Origin: Theristus sp. LFF4_11
Lineage: Eukaryota; Nematoda; Chromadorea; Monhysterida; Xyalidae
Assembly (NCBI GenBank): GCA_030248135.1
Contig: JASANC010002722.1
Coordinates: 62,001 to 126,000, forward strand
Length of the DNA stretch: 64,000 bases
Direction: 5' to 3'
Shown here: piece by piece, positions 13,201 through 22,328 of the stretch
Numbering within the stretch: position 1 is the first letter of the stretch
Layout of the letters: each line of letters starts with the position of its first letter
The notes under the pieces: generated by a model
What the model saw: only the letters and a program-made list of their open reading frames with translations
What the model was told of the DNA's origin: nothing
Databases searched by the model: none
Program-made: the position numbers and the translations under genes

Positions 13201-13350
13201 GTTTTGGTTCGTGGGCCGATGGGTTTTACTTCCTTTCTCATAGGCGACTCCTCCTATGAGATGGAAGATGCCGGAGGGATCCGCGGGGCTGCCGCGGTTA
13301 AGGAAGTCCCTCCCCGGTTTCCCGGGTACGACCACCGTAGGCCCCCCCCC
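10262..13350 (-). mobile_element. Penelope-like retroelement of the Naiad/Chlamys (N-terminal GIY-YIG) type
   Basis: The element carries one long uninterrupted ORF in which a GIY-YIG endonuclease domain precedes the reverse transcriptase, the permuted order that defines the Naiad and Chlamys clades of Penelope-like elements. Its 3' end lies at lower coordinates and holds the hammerhead-like motif at 10265-10347. Direct repeats of about 240 bp flank it (9420-9740 and 13360-13600). Boundaries are approximate: the left one is taken from the end of the RNA motif, the right one from where sequence shared by the two flanks begins. No clean target-site duplication was found. The intact ORF suggests recent activity. 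Confidence 0.85.
10265..10347 (-). ncRNA. Hammerhead-like RNA motif with permuted strand order
   Basis: On the minus strand two perfect 10-bp hairpins follow each other. The first (10347-10338 with 10316-10307) encloses TCACA, CTGATGA, T and GGGCC. The second (10304-10295 with 10274-10265) encloses TC, TGTGA, CTCA, GGCCC and GAAA. TCACA can pair with TGTGA and GGGCC with GGCCC, which brings CTGATGA, GAAA and the GTC cleavage triplet together as in a hammerhead core with stems I, II and III. One extra U sits between CTGATGA and stem II. Penelope-like elements are known to carry hammerhead motifs. The order of strands here is not the standard one, so activity is inference. Confidence 0.5.
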
Positions 13351-13482
13351 TAGAACAACTATGGTTGGGGGAAAGGGCCGATATAGATAGCTGGAGCAAA
13401 TTTTCCAGATAGATAGATAGCTGGAAAATTTTGGGGGGGGCCGCGGGGAGGCCATGTGACTTTGGGGGGGGGGGCCGGTCAA
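10369..13482 (-). CDS. Naiad-type PLE protein: GIY-YIG endonuclease then reverse transcriptase
   Basis: The 1,037-codon ORF has a Cys cluster (CDERNCKVC, about 132-140), then a GIY-YIG nuclease domain at about 172-270: VVYLISC and QYVGQT form the GIY..YIG strands, followed by the Arg in QTARMLKQR and a Glu in VENFLIRLLN. The reverse transcriptase follows at about 560-990, with motif A DFSTLYTALPH (about 755), motif B GIPMGSVSAPK (about 840) and the catalytic motif C YIDD (about 882). Such proteins copy element RNA at a nicked target. No in-frame TGA is present, whereas many Naiad elements use UGA as selenocysteine. The first 40 or so residues come from the flanking repeat and no other Met precedes the Cys cluster, so the true start is uncertain. 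Confidence 0.93.
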   Translation of the reverse strand: MTGPPPQSHMASPRPPPKFSSYLSIWKICSSYLYRPFPPTIVVLGGGPTVVVPGKPGRDFLNRGSPADPSGIFHLIGGVAYEKGSKTHRPTNQNNTYTKKVACIKLNLSDDISPAVSWWSKKLIGTNSTKTCDERNCKVCVTIDQERLVISHATNIHYQLISETQCSCKSSNVVYLISCRKCGFQYVGQTARMLKQRIMEHQRSIRNKDRQTLLVRHFSQNGHCVNDLKVRVLFCLDNEASGNSDVRSKLLKVENFLIRLLNTAFPFGLNDKIDHYGKITEDLSCFKQKGSPFFTQSICRRRRNHGQRTHRTKRKCESNAVNKLVEIHNENSFDRKRMFHTLVSARRCELIQAERTVIAENFIGQSVTIRRIILAFLSGKFHNERTKRARHEPTAFFKIPFVDKKLELLKLETLFRDHRILSLAPPSTTNKLRNVRVVYSYDKPISRLLCNHNKLLKNLTPQLLASIVHGVCGCEQSVFKHPVLNHVITGDLNIINDEKLRELFCKGSKFRFSSHHKTWTEIHDYLVEALHGFLCKIAISCRVNVHELIRVRILCEKLICNRINFFSTANHYSESFKFPHAKLQDLHNNFVIAQADKASNNFVIICKKFYLEAMCKEMGVYFDVDGNLRNDGNQVYVPVDKNEPDIVDFHAKVSSTFGVQCQDTDLVLPTIFAIPKMHKVPYTYRFIAGARQSSCKAINTLLHKILCALQTHFSNYCRQILSNNGIHCFWSVKNSLDVISMLQQCDRIDNIVSADFSTLYTALPHQVIFDSLDNIVNVCFKNSRKRFLCLSKFSDYYQYCDSKLPGLLSFDSSEIKDMIRFVVGETYVKFCGRNYRQVLGIPMGSVSAPKLACLTLTGLEYKYALNRNNRTNVAKLRYACRYIDDLLVLNCENFMEIAQFIYPPSIPLNKSNEDATEANFLDLKITVNGGLRVGIYDKTRDFNFKVLKYVHSNSLTHSSIGYNIFSAQILRFARVCSNKEDFISNTKQLTSALINQGFSKDKILCRLFRFAASNNNVLLKFRLDQPTKLVAFALSVV

Positions 13483-13600
13483 AATTTTGAAATTTGGTAG
13501 TTAGATGGCTAAAACGCTAAAAAGCTATAAAAACAGCAAAATAATGATAAAAATACACTAAAAATCGAGCATAAACGCATATTTTATCTAAAATTAGCGA
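13360..13600. repeat. G-run repeat flanking the Naiad element, right copy
   Basis: Direct repeat of 9420-9740, with the same ordered words (GGCCGATATAGATAGCTGG, a GATA run, GCCATGTGACTTTGG, GGCCGGTCAAAATTTTGAAA). It overlaps the first codons of the retroelement ORF, so part of the predicted N terminus is repeat-derived. Confidence 0.75.
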
Positions 13601-13795
13601 AATTTTCAATAATTACGAGCAAAAATGATCAATTTTGGTCAAAAATTAACTCATTTTGTGTCTTCGAAGACAAAATTTTTTAGATAGATGGCTGGCTGAG
13701 AAAATTTTTTTAGATAGATAATAGCTGAGCCGAAAAAACCTGTCTGATAGAGATAGATTCGAAAAAAAATTTTGTGGGGGGGGGGGGCTAGAGTT

Positions 13796-14330
13796 GTTTT
13801 TGTTGAACTTTCGAAAAACTATGCCAAAAACGGCATTTTCAGGGCACATTAAAGAAAAAATTTCAAAAATTTTTAATTAAAAAAATAAATAAAAAATGCT
13901 CATTTTTTTTACTTTTTTTAAAAAAAATTAAAAAAAATTTTTTTTGACCCTTACATCTCTAGGGGGGGGCCAGAGCACCAGAGACCACCGGGTGCAGTAG
14001 CGAAAGTGCGGGGGGGGGTGGGGTCCACCTACAGATGTCAAGAAAAAAAAATTCTATTTTTTTTTCTTTAAAAAAAAAATTTAATTTTTTTTAATGAAAG
14101 TTGTTCAGAATTTTTCAGGGAGTCCGAATATCACCATCTGAGGAGCCACCGACTTACCATATGACCCCCACTCATATGGGAGGAGGGTGAAAATTTCACT
14201 TTGTTTCGGCGACCCCATTTTCCCACCGACGACATCACGTCTCGTGTTTTGCCTCTCAATTCACCTCAAATAACACGGAAACAAGTTCAACAACAAACCG
14301 GTGTGATCATGCTGACGACACCAGTACCGT
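13796..14330. mobile_element. Two fragments of a non-autonomous hAT family
   Basis: Positions 13796-13962 match the 3' end of the element at 24869-25986 and end in ACATCTCTA. Positions 14030-14330 match its 5' part, beginning AGATGTCAAG. They are separated by about 70 bp of G-rich sequence. The second fragment contains the uninterrupted site CCGAATATCACCATC at about 14124-14138, which in the 24.9 kb copy is split by a SINE. Confidence 0.75.
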
Positions 14331-15140
14331 GGGCCCAAAACAATTTTCGAAGGGGGGGGGGTATGGTGCCGTGGGGGGGGGGGGGTGCCGACCAAAAAGT
14401 GAGGGGGGGTCCAACCTATGGTAACGTGGGACCCCCCCCATGGGGGTCCCATGGGGGGGTGCATTTTTTCAAAATTTTCTGTGGGGGGGGGTCCACCTAG
14501 GGTTAGGGGCTTTGAAAAAAATTTTTTTTATTTTTTTTTGTTTTTTTTTAATTTGGATTTTTTTTTCAAACTTAAAAAAAAAATTGAAAAATTTTTCTTC
14601 TACTTTGCTCTGAAAATTCGATTTATGGCATAATTTTTTGAAAGTTCAAACCAAATTTTCTTCCCAACTTCTTTGTGTGCTTAGGTACATGTCATTATTT
14701 GGTCATTTTGACCGACGTACTCCATGTTTTTCGATTTGGATGACTTCTAGAGTCAATTTTTAGCGTTGAAATGACTTAACTGAATTGAAATATCGTTTCA
14801 GAAATCGTTTTCTTGCAACTTAGAACATGTTTTTTCAGTCGGTAGGCCATGAGATGAACATGATATCTTGTTGATTGGCGTACGTTATAGGTCTACAATG
14901 GAGTTGTGCGATATATTGTTAAACAATTGGAGCGGGGATGTTGGTTAATACCACATCACACGACCGTTTTTCAGATACCCGATAACATGGCCACATGTTA
15001 AAACTTGCGTGCTGAGCTAAACTAACGTGTTAAACTTGCGTCTGTCAGTTGCCCGCAACGTGATCGCGAAATCATGGTACGTGTTTTCGATACGATGATT
15101 TGAAGAGTGGGCTCTCGCCATGTGGCAGATAGCATAGCTG

Positions 15141-15932
15141 GTTGAACCTGAAAGTAAGTGTCTTGGGGGGGGGCGACCGGGTCGACAGGGGTTGCCGACT
15201 TAGCTACAGCAAACAGGAATTTTTGAACACAGTCAAATTTTGGTAATTTTCTAAAGAGGAACAACTAAGAACGGTTCAATATTCAAGTACACGTCGAAAA
15301 TTGTCCTGTTTTACTGTTGAAAATGCAACTTTCCCTCTATGAAATGGACATAATTTCAATAAAACACGATTTTCGCTCTTATAGTTTTCCGGATCGTTCT
15401 GAAAATAGTCTAGATGAACTCAGCTCGACGAGACGCTTCGAACAAACCTAACTTGTAAAAAAAAAAATTTTTTTAATTTTTTTTTAATTAAAAAAAAATC
15501 CGGATTTTTTTTCCCTAACCCTAGTTGAACCTGAAAGTAAGTGTCTTGGGGGGGGGGCGACCGGGTCGACAGGGGTTGCCGACTTAGCTACAGCAAACAG
15601 GAATTTTTGAACACAGTCAAATTTTGGTAATTTTCTAAAGAGGAACAACTAAGAACGGTTCAATATTCAAGTACACGTCAAAAATTGTCCTGTTTTACTG
15701 TTGAAAATGCAACTTTCCCTCTATGAAATGGACATAATTTCAATAAAACACGATTTTCGCTCTTATAGTTTTCCGGATCGTTCTGAAAATAGTCTAGATG
15801 AACTCAGCTCGACGAGACGCTTCTTTTTTTTAATATTTGAAGCACGCCTCGAACGAACCTAACTTGTAAAAAAATTTAAAAATTTTTTTTTTTTAATTTA
15901 AAAAAAAAATCCGGATTTTTTTTCCCTAACCC
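15141..15932. repeat. Tandem duplication, period about 393 bp
   Basis: The unit starting GTTGAACCTGAAAGTAAGTG at about 15141 repeats nearly exactly at 15534. Both copies contain the G-tract, GACCGGGTCGACAGGGG, AGGAACAACTAAGAACGG, TCCGGATCGTTCTGAAAATA and an AT-rich tail ending in CCCTAACCC. The second copy has a short insertion near 15825-15850. The high identity implies recent duplication. No coding content is apparent. Confidence 0.85.
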
Positions 15933-15945
15933 CAGTCTGGTTGCC

Positions 15946-15978
15946 GTTTCGTGTCCTGCCGTCGCGACACATCATCAG
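15946..15978 (-). ncRNA. Second hammerhead-like core
   Basis: On the minus strand CTGATGA is followed by T, GTGTC, a 10-nt loop, GACAC and GAAAC. This has the same layout as at 10265-10347, including the extra T before a 5-bp stem II. No partner for stems I and III was found close by, so it may be a decayed remnant of a retroelement end. It lies just beyond the 15141-15932 duplication. Confidence 0.35.
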
Positions 15979-16487
15979 AATTTTTGATCGAATTTCAAAC
16001 CGGTATGTGTATTTTCACTTGGGCTGGGGACAATTAGTGACGTTTTGGGGGTCAAATCACTAGAAGAGGTATGGTAACGGTTTGGAAAAGGGGTAATTGA
16101 GGTCACCAAAACAAAATCTCCAAAGTTCCGCCATACGGGAGTCATTCCGGAGGCGCTTGCATATCATATGTGGTTCTTCGAACTCCCTAATTGATTTAGC
16201 ACAACTTTGATTTTTGAAATTTTTTTTTTAAATTTTTCTTAAAAAAACAAAAATGACGATTTTTGTTTTTTTTTAACAACCCTAGTTGGGGGGGTCTCCG
16301 CCAGACAAAATTTCATGGGGGGTGTGGACTGTGGGGGGGGGGGGGTGTCGGCCAAATTTTCGAGAGGGGGTCCGATAGGGGGTGCCCGGTTTTAGGGGGT
16401 GGGTGGCACGGTGCCCCCCCCCCCACTCGACGGTCTCTGGTGCTCTGGGGGGTGCGGGGGACAAAATTTCATGGGGGGTGTGGGGGC

Positions 16488-17585
16488 AGTACCGTGGGCC
16501 CAAAACAATTTTCGAAGGGGGGGGGGGGTATGGTGCCGTAGGGGGGTGCCGACCAAAAAGTGAGGGGGGGTCCAACCTATGGTAACGTGGGACCCCCCAT
16601 TGGGGGTCCCATGGGAGAGTGCATTTTTTCAAAATTTTCTGTGGGGGGGTACACCCCCCCCCCCACCCCCCCCATGATAATTTTTCGCTTAAATTTTGAA
16701 GGAAAAACGCTAAATTTTGCTGCAAAATCGTTGAAATTACAATGAAGATGGTCATGTTATCATATATTCAGCTTATATTATGGACTTTATAGACAAAAAA
16801 TCATGATTTTCGAAAAAAAATTTAGGGTGTAGGGGGGGGTGCCGTAGGTGCCGTAGGGGGGTGCCGACCAAAAAGTGAGTTTTAGAAAAAATTGAGATGA
16901 GATTGACCACCGTGAGGGGGGGGTGCGATCCCGTGTTTTCTCGCGGAGGGGGGTGGGGGGGAGTCTAGTACCCGTGTCAAGGTAAAGGGGGGGAGGGGGG
17001 GGTACACGGGTATCTGCCCGTGCACGGGCAGGCTTTTCGGCTGAGGGGGGGGGGGTGGAAGACACCCCCAACCCCCCCCGCACTTTCGCTACTGATCGGA
17101 CCCCCCCCCCTCGAAAATTTGGCCGACACCCCCCACACCCCCATGAAATTTTGTCTGGCGGAGACCCCCCCCCCCAAAATTTTCCGTACACACCCTAAAA
17201 TTTTTTTCGAAAATCATGACTTTTTGTTCTTGTTCTTTTGTTCTTGTTCTTTGAAGAACAAAAAAAATGATTTTTTGTCTATAAAGTCCATAATATAAGC
17301 TGAATATATGATAACTTGACCATCTTCATTGTAATTTCAACGATTTTGCAGCAAAATTTAGCGTTTTTCTTTCAAAATTTAAGCGAAAAAATATTATGGG
17401 GTGGGTGGGGGGTGGGTGGACCCCCCACAGAAAATTTTAAAAAAATGCACCCCCCCATGGGACCCCCATGGGGGGGGGGCCCACGTTACCATAGGTTGGA
17501 CCCCCCCTCACTTTTTGGTCGGCACCCCCCCCCCACGGCACCATACCCCCCTTCGAAATTTTTTTTGGGCCCACGGTCAGTACCA
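16488..17585. repeat. Long im perfect inverted repeat in the G-rich block
   Basis: The left arm (16488-16835) and right arm (17187-17585) are reverse complements over most of their length. Examples are AAATTTTGCTGCAAAATCG at about 16712 with its complement near 17340, and TAAGCTGAATATATGATAAC near 17296 with its complement near 16755. The outer ends carry ACCGTGGGCCCAAAA and its complement. The central 350 bp is G/C-tract sequence. It resembles a foldback element, but no target-site duplication was found. Confidence 0.75.
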
Positions 17586-17690
17586 GTGGCACGGTGCAGT
17601 GGCACGGTGCCCCCCCCACCCCCCCCCCCACCCGACGGTCTCTGGTGCTCTGGGGGGGGGGTGTTTGCGCAACTCCTAGTTTGCGAGTGA

Positions 17691-18238
17691 TCCCACTCTG
17701 TTGAAGAATACAGGGACTGCTTTATTTATTCGGCCATACTGTATTCTATATTGCTAGCCGTGCACTACAAAACGCTTCTATTGAATTGGACGGTGTCAAG
17801 AAATTTGATTTCACACATAAACACGCACATAATCAGTCACGATTCATCTTGTAGTTGCAGCAACTGGCAACTCCCTTCTGCGCCAAATCTAATTTCTCAA
17901 TCAGTAAAATGCTTGGTATCGAACACGGTTATAGCAGCGTGCCTTGAAGTGCATGTAAATTGAACACCACTGTACATAAAAAGGCTGCTGTATAACTGTC
18001 AAGTGTGGCATTACATGCATATGGACTAACTGCTGCATAACTTCATGGTATAGGAGCAGCATCCGCTCGCAGACAAATTCGCACAAATAAAAATCATCAC
18101 TGACAAAAACTTGTCAGTAACTGCTGGTCCACAGCCGCATTTATGACCGAGACAGATAGAATGTCTCCCATCCGAACACCGCCCGGATTGAAAACAAAAC
18201 ACTGTCGGTAAAAAACTGCAAATAAAAGTATCCCCATC
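17691..18238. other. Upstream region of the Cys-loop channel gene
   Basis: This is ordinary-looking sequence between the G-rich block and the channel start codon. No exon, clear promoter motif or repeat end was recognised. Confidence 0.5.
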
Positions 18239-21200
18239 ATGGAAAGCAATTCCTTCAACCCGGTAGTTGTGTCGCTTCTCGCGCTGATGTTGGTTGAACG
18301 CAAAATCATTGTCGCCCAAAGGACCACTGATCAGTCGTCAATCGATGCCGAAATCCTCCCACAGTGTGCAATCAACATTTCGCAGACCGATTTGTTTGAG
18401 CTGCTGTTTTGGACATACGAAGCATCGAGTGTGCCGATTGGCATTGACAGACGGCCGATTGATGTGACTTTCAATTTGATGATTCAGGTAACAAACAACG
18501 CGCTTCCACGTTTGGCACGCTGTAATTGTGTGCAGACGAGATGGTTCATCGCGATGGGAACCAGTCACACAAATCAAATCAAGCAGCTGTGAGAAGCTGT
18601 ACTGGAATCCGTCCGTTGAACCTTTCAACTTTTGAAACCGTTTCTCCGTTTCAAGTCCAGCACGTTGGTCAACTACTGTGACAACGGACTCTAATACAAA
18701 ATCTTTTCTTTGAGACCTGCGACTCAATGCGGTTCTAGACGTGAAAAGGAAACCAGTTTCAATTTTTATGTGGCAATTCAAAGTTGCCTAAGTGACCCGG
18801 TCTTGTTTAGGGGACTCGGATAACTTTGCCAATTTTGAATTCCCGCGTCATGTATGAGACTGCTTACCCATCTGTGCGCGCATTGAGTTGCGGGACCAAA
18901 ATGAAAGATATTATTTGATTGTGAGTGTTCACAGAATTTTTCTTTCATGATCTCAGGACATTGTTTCTCTGTCGGCTGCAGACGGTTCGTTTGCGATGGA
19001 CGCCTACTTCAACCAGGTAAACCAATTCGGAATTGTTAGTGGCAGTTTATTTTCTGTTTTACTTCCAGTCCAAATTTCGAGTTCAACATCTCGTTCATCC
19101 CGCGTTACTGTGTGGCTTCGAAACGAGTAAAAAAATTGAAATAAGTTCTGGCGCGACGCACGACTGGCCTTCTACGAGTACGACACGTGTCGCACGAATC
19201 TGTCGCTCAGCAATCGAATGGTGGAAGAGCTGTGGACGCCGAACGTCTGCGCGGTGAACAGCCTCGAAACGGTGGTGCATCAGTCGCCCGCTGACAACGT
19301 GCTCGGCATTCTCTGGCCTGACGGCAAGGCCATGGTCAGCCATCGTGTCAGAGTGAGTGCAGCCACTTGGCAACATCAAAAATGCAGAAACTGGTTTGGT
19401 TCAGTGAATAAAATCAGAAATGGGCAGGACACGTACTTTGCGATAGTGTGCACGGGCGTGCACGTACAGTCTCACTCTATAACATATCCAACCAGCTGAT
19501 TGGTTGGCGATCGTGATGATGCATGCATTCTGTGCAAACCAAACTCCGCCTCTCCACAGCAATGCCTGCACAGAATACATGCGGCACGTGATCACCAACC
19601 AATCAGCTGGAGACTTACATGCATTGTACCTCCCGTTTCGCTCGATAACCATTTCAATATTTTAGGGACATTTCTCGATATTTCAGCGACACAGTTTTAG
19701 CTTTAGCTCCATCATTTTGAATGAAGAAAGGCTTCACGTTTTCTTCAATTCGTAAAAATATTGTGAATCAGGTGACGGCGCCGTGCACGATCGATCTGCA
19801 GCGGTTCCCAATGGACGTTCAAGAATGCGAGATTATTTTTGAGAGCTACTCGTTCCATCGTGATGAGATTCTGGTTGATTGGACAACGTAAGAGAAAACA
19901 AATTTCAAACCGACCAAATGGCTACCGTATTCCGTTTTGAAGTCAGAGTACCAAGCTTTCATTTCTATTTATTTGCAATTTTACTCAATCGCCAGGATTG
20001 TCCCGCCGATCACGTTTGTCCGACCATTCGACAGTTTTCACGTTGGCGAATTCAAGTTGATCGGATATCGCACTGAAAAGAAACAGTTCAGCTATACGGC
20101 AGGCGAATGGGATCAACTGGTGGTGAAGATGCGCTTTCGTCGTATGCTCGGCTTTTACCTGTTGCAGGTTGCAACATTGTGGGCAACATTGTAGGCAACA
20201 TTGCAGGCAACATTGTAGACAACATTGCAGGCGTTCGCCCCATCGTCGCTGTGCATATTCATGTCGTGGGTTGGCTTTTTTCTGCCGGTGGAGGCGGTGA
20301 AGGCGCGCGTGGTCCTCGGCGTCACCACCGTCATGCTGCTCATCTCCACCTTCGTCAATGTCAGCAGTTTCGGTAAAAATCAAATGAAAAAATGAAACAG
20401 TTTTAAAAGAACCTCCACAGCTGACTGATTTGGTCCCACAGCAGCTGAAGTTCGTTTGATATGTTCTTTGTAAACAAACAATTCTACCTGAGCAACTCAT
20501 CGCTTCATTAAGCACCAGACATTTTATTGAAAGCAAAATCTTAATTTCGGCGTTGTATCCGTTTCCAACTGTTTAAGGTCTTCCAAAAGCGTCGTATGTT
20601 CGCGCTTATGATCTCTGGATGATTGCATCCATGATTTTCACGGGACTTGCGCTCGTTGAGTTGGCCGTTGCCAGTTCCCTCGATTCGTGGATCGTGCCCT
20701 ACTATAAGGCACGCTGGAAAAACAATCGTACGTTTACCAAAAAAAAAGAGTTGTGACGTTTATGCTGACTTTTGTCATTGGTGATGTCACAAAGCTGGAA
20801 TTTTTGAATTTTTTAAAGTGAGATTATTTTGAGTGACTCCGTGTATTAGCATGAATTGAGCTGACAAACAGAAAATACAACGACAATATATTTTGAACAA
20901 ATCAAAAATAAACGCACTTTTCCGCTCAGAATACTGCTCGTTGATATCAATTTGTCAATTGTTCACGGCACGCACAGACGCAATTGAGCGAACTGACACT
21001 GACTATGGCGACCAGTTGGACACCTGGGCGACAAAAGCATTTCCACTTGGTAAATTTTATTGACCATTTTCAAAAACATTCAGATCAAGATCAATCAAAC
21101 TATAACGAAATATGCTCGCTCTGTATGTCAAATCCAGTTCACGTCAGAGACTGTGGTTTATTTTGGTTCTTTTTTTCTTGTTTGCAGGATTCGCGTTCTT

Positions 21201-21261
21201 TAACGTTTGTTTCTGGATGATCAACATTGAAGCAAGAAACAAACGATGGAATATATCTTGA
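18239..21261 (+). CDS. Cys-loop ligand-gated ion channel subunit, anion-channel type
   Basis: Subunits of this family form pentameric neurotransmitter-gated channels in the plasma membrane. Nine exons join in phase: 18239-18487, 18957-19016, 19146-19352, 19772-19887, 19996-20167, 20231-20372, 20578-20727, 20978-21049 and 21188-21261, giving 413 residues. A signal-like hydrophobic N terminus is followed by the ligand-binding domain with FWRDARLAF and the canonical Cys loop CTIDLQRFPMDVQEC (177-191), then RRMLGFYLLQ, TM1 with SLCIFMSWVGFFLP, TM2 with ARVVLGVTTVMLLIST, TM3 after LPKASYVRAYDLWM, a very short TM3-TM4 loop, and TM4 FAFFNVCFWMINIEA before the TGA. The GABA/glycine/glutamate-gated class is indicated, but the pre-TM2 PAR motif reads KAR. 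The ligand cannot be named. Confidence 0.92.
19492..19610. repeat. MITE family A copy (intron 3 of the channel gene)
   Basis: The segment is bounded by CCAGCTGATTGGTTGG and its complement CCAACCAATCAGCTGG and contains ATGCATGCATTCTGTGCA, ACTCCGCCTCTCCACAG and CACGTGATCACC. The same plan recurs at 38868-38980, 39223-39328, 41515-41632 and 46001-46097. Confidence 0.8.
20168..20230 (+). repeat. Intron 5 of the channel gene made of a 12-mer tandem repeat
   Basis: The 63-nt intron between pre-TM1 and TM1 exons consists almost wholly of copies of GGCAACATTGTA and variants. Each unit contains a TAG or CAG followed by G, so several possible acceptors are present. The inferred donor is gttgca, which is weak. 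Reading through instead meets a stop (at 20193), so splicing is needed to reach TM1. Confidence 0.7.
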
Positions 21262-22319
21262 AACCGAAATTTAAAAAAAAGTCGTGTATCGGTTAGCAAA
21301 TGAATAGAATCTGTGATCATGTAGTTGTTCTGAATTTGTACATGCACTTCTTCAAATGGCATTCATGAAGCAGTATTTAGTGAATGAAGTGTGCTGCGTT
21401 AAAAAACATGCTAAATGCTAAATAAAATACTGCTTCATGAATGCCCCTTTTCACCCGCAAAAAGTGAATGGTAGAAAAACAAAATAACAAAATAGTTCAC
21501 CCAATAACAGGCGTTGCATAGTGTCAGGTCCGTACAACGACCATGCAAACGATCTCTAATGTTTCAACGCTAAACTACTCTCTTTCACCTCCAATCAATT
21601 CCTTACCTACTTTTTTGTATTAGTTAATCTACTGTTCACTCACTCGCTGGGCCGAATAGGTACCAGTGCCGGTGTCCGGTAACCGATTTCGCCTACAAAA
21701 CTGTTCTGTACGTATTGAGACACAAGACTAAGAGATGACGTTAGTTACGTCTGTTGTTTTCACTCTATTCTTGTTTTCTATTTCTTTCAACTGAGTTCTG
21801 TTCCTGTTTTGCTGTTGATTGTGTTTTGTGCTTTTATTTATTTGTTTCTTTTTAGATTTTTAGGGCAATGTAACTAACTGCGGACGCGGTTGGTTTGTAA
21901 TTTTGCAGTACTGTGTACATCTTGTCTATGCACTTCAGTGCTAAATAAAACAAACTGAAACTCTGAAAGCTCAACATGTGAGTGAGGCCAGGTGGCAGAT
22001 GGTCTGCAGTTTGGTAAGGTTGTGATGTGAAATGGGAATGTGAATGTCTTCTCAACCAATAATACTGGAACAGACTTTAGCTTGATTTGTCACCATGCGT
22101 TCGCCTGTGGTTCATTTTCATTTTTCTGCAATAGCTGTGTCTATGCTGTTAATTGCGTGGCGTCATCGAGTACTGCGTACTACTAACTACCTATAAAAAA
22201 TGAGTGGTGAAATGGAGTCGCTGTTTTTCTGCTAAGATTTGCGTTTGAAAAAAGACGACGCACATTGAAAAAGCTCCGCAAATTATTTGAATACATTCAA
22301 TGAGCAAAGCGATCTACCG
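21262..22319. other. Gap after the channel gene
   Basis: A possible AATAAA polyadenylation signal lies near 21420. Two inverted copies of GCATTCATGAAGCAGTATTT flank about 21358-21442 and suggest a small palindromic repeat. No exon was recognised. Confidence 0.5.
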
Positions 22320-22328
22320 TACTGGCTT

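Larger units (their letters stand above)
14330..17690. repeat. G-run-rich repeat block
   Basis: Runs of seven to eleven G or C recur every 20-60 bases at about 14350-14500, 15165, 15550, 16290-16680, 16840-17190 and 17395-17670. Recurring words are ACCGTGGGCCCAAAA, GTCCAACCTATGGTAACGTG, GGTCTCTGGTGCTCTGGGG and GACAAAATTTCATGGGG, on both strands. Many ORFs here are Gly/Pro-rich shadows of these tracts. No gene is visible. The tracts could form G-quadruplexes on either strand. Confidence 0.7.

Noticed and set aside
14201..17690. Many Gly-, Pro- and Trp-rich ORFs in both directions
   Set aside because: They are translations of G and C tracts and repeat units, with no start context, introns or family match.
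20107..20376. Read-through ORF with repeated GNIVGNI
   Set aside because: It is an out-of-frame translation of the tandem-repeat intron, and the TM1 exon is read in another frame after splicing.
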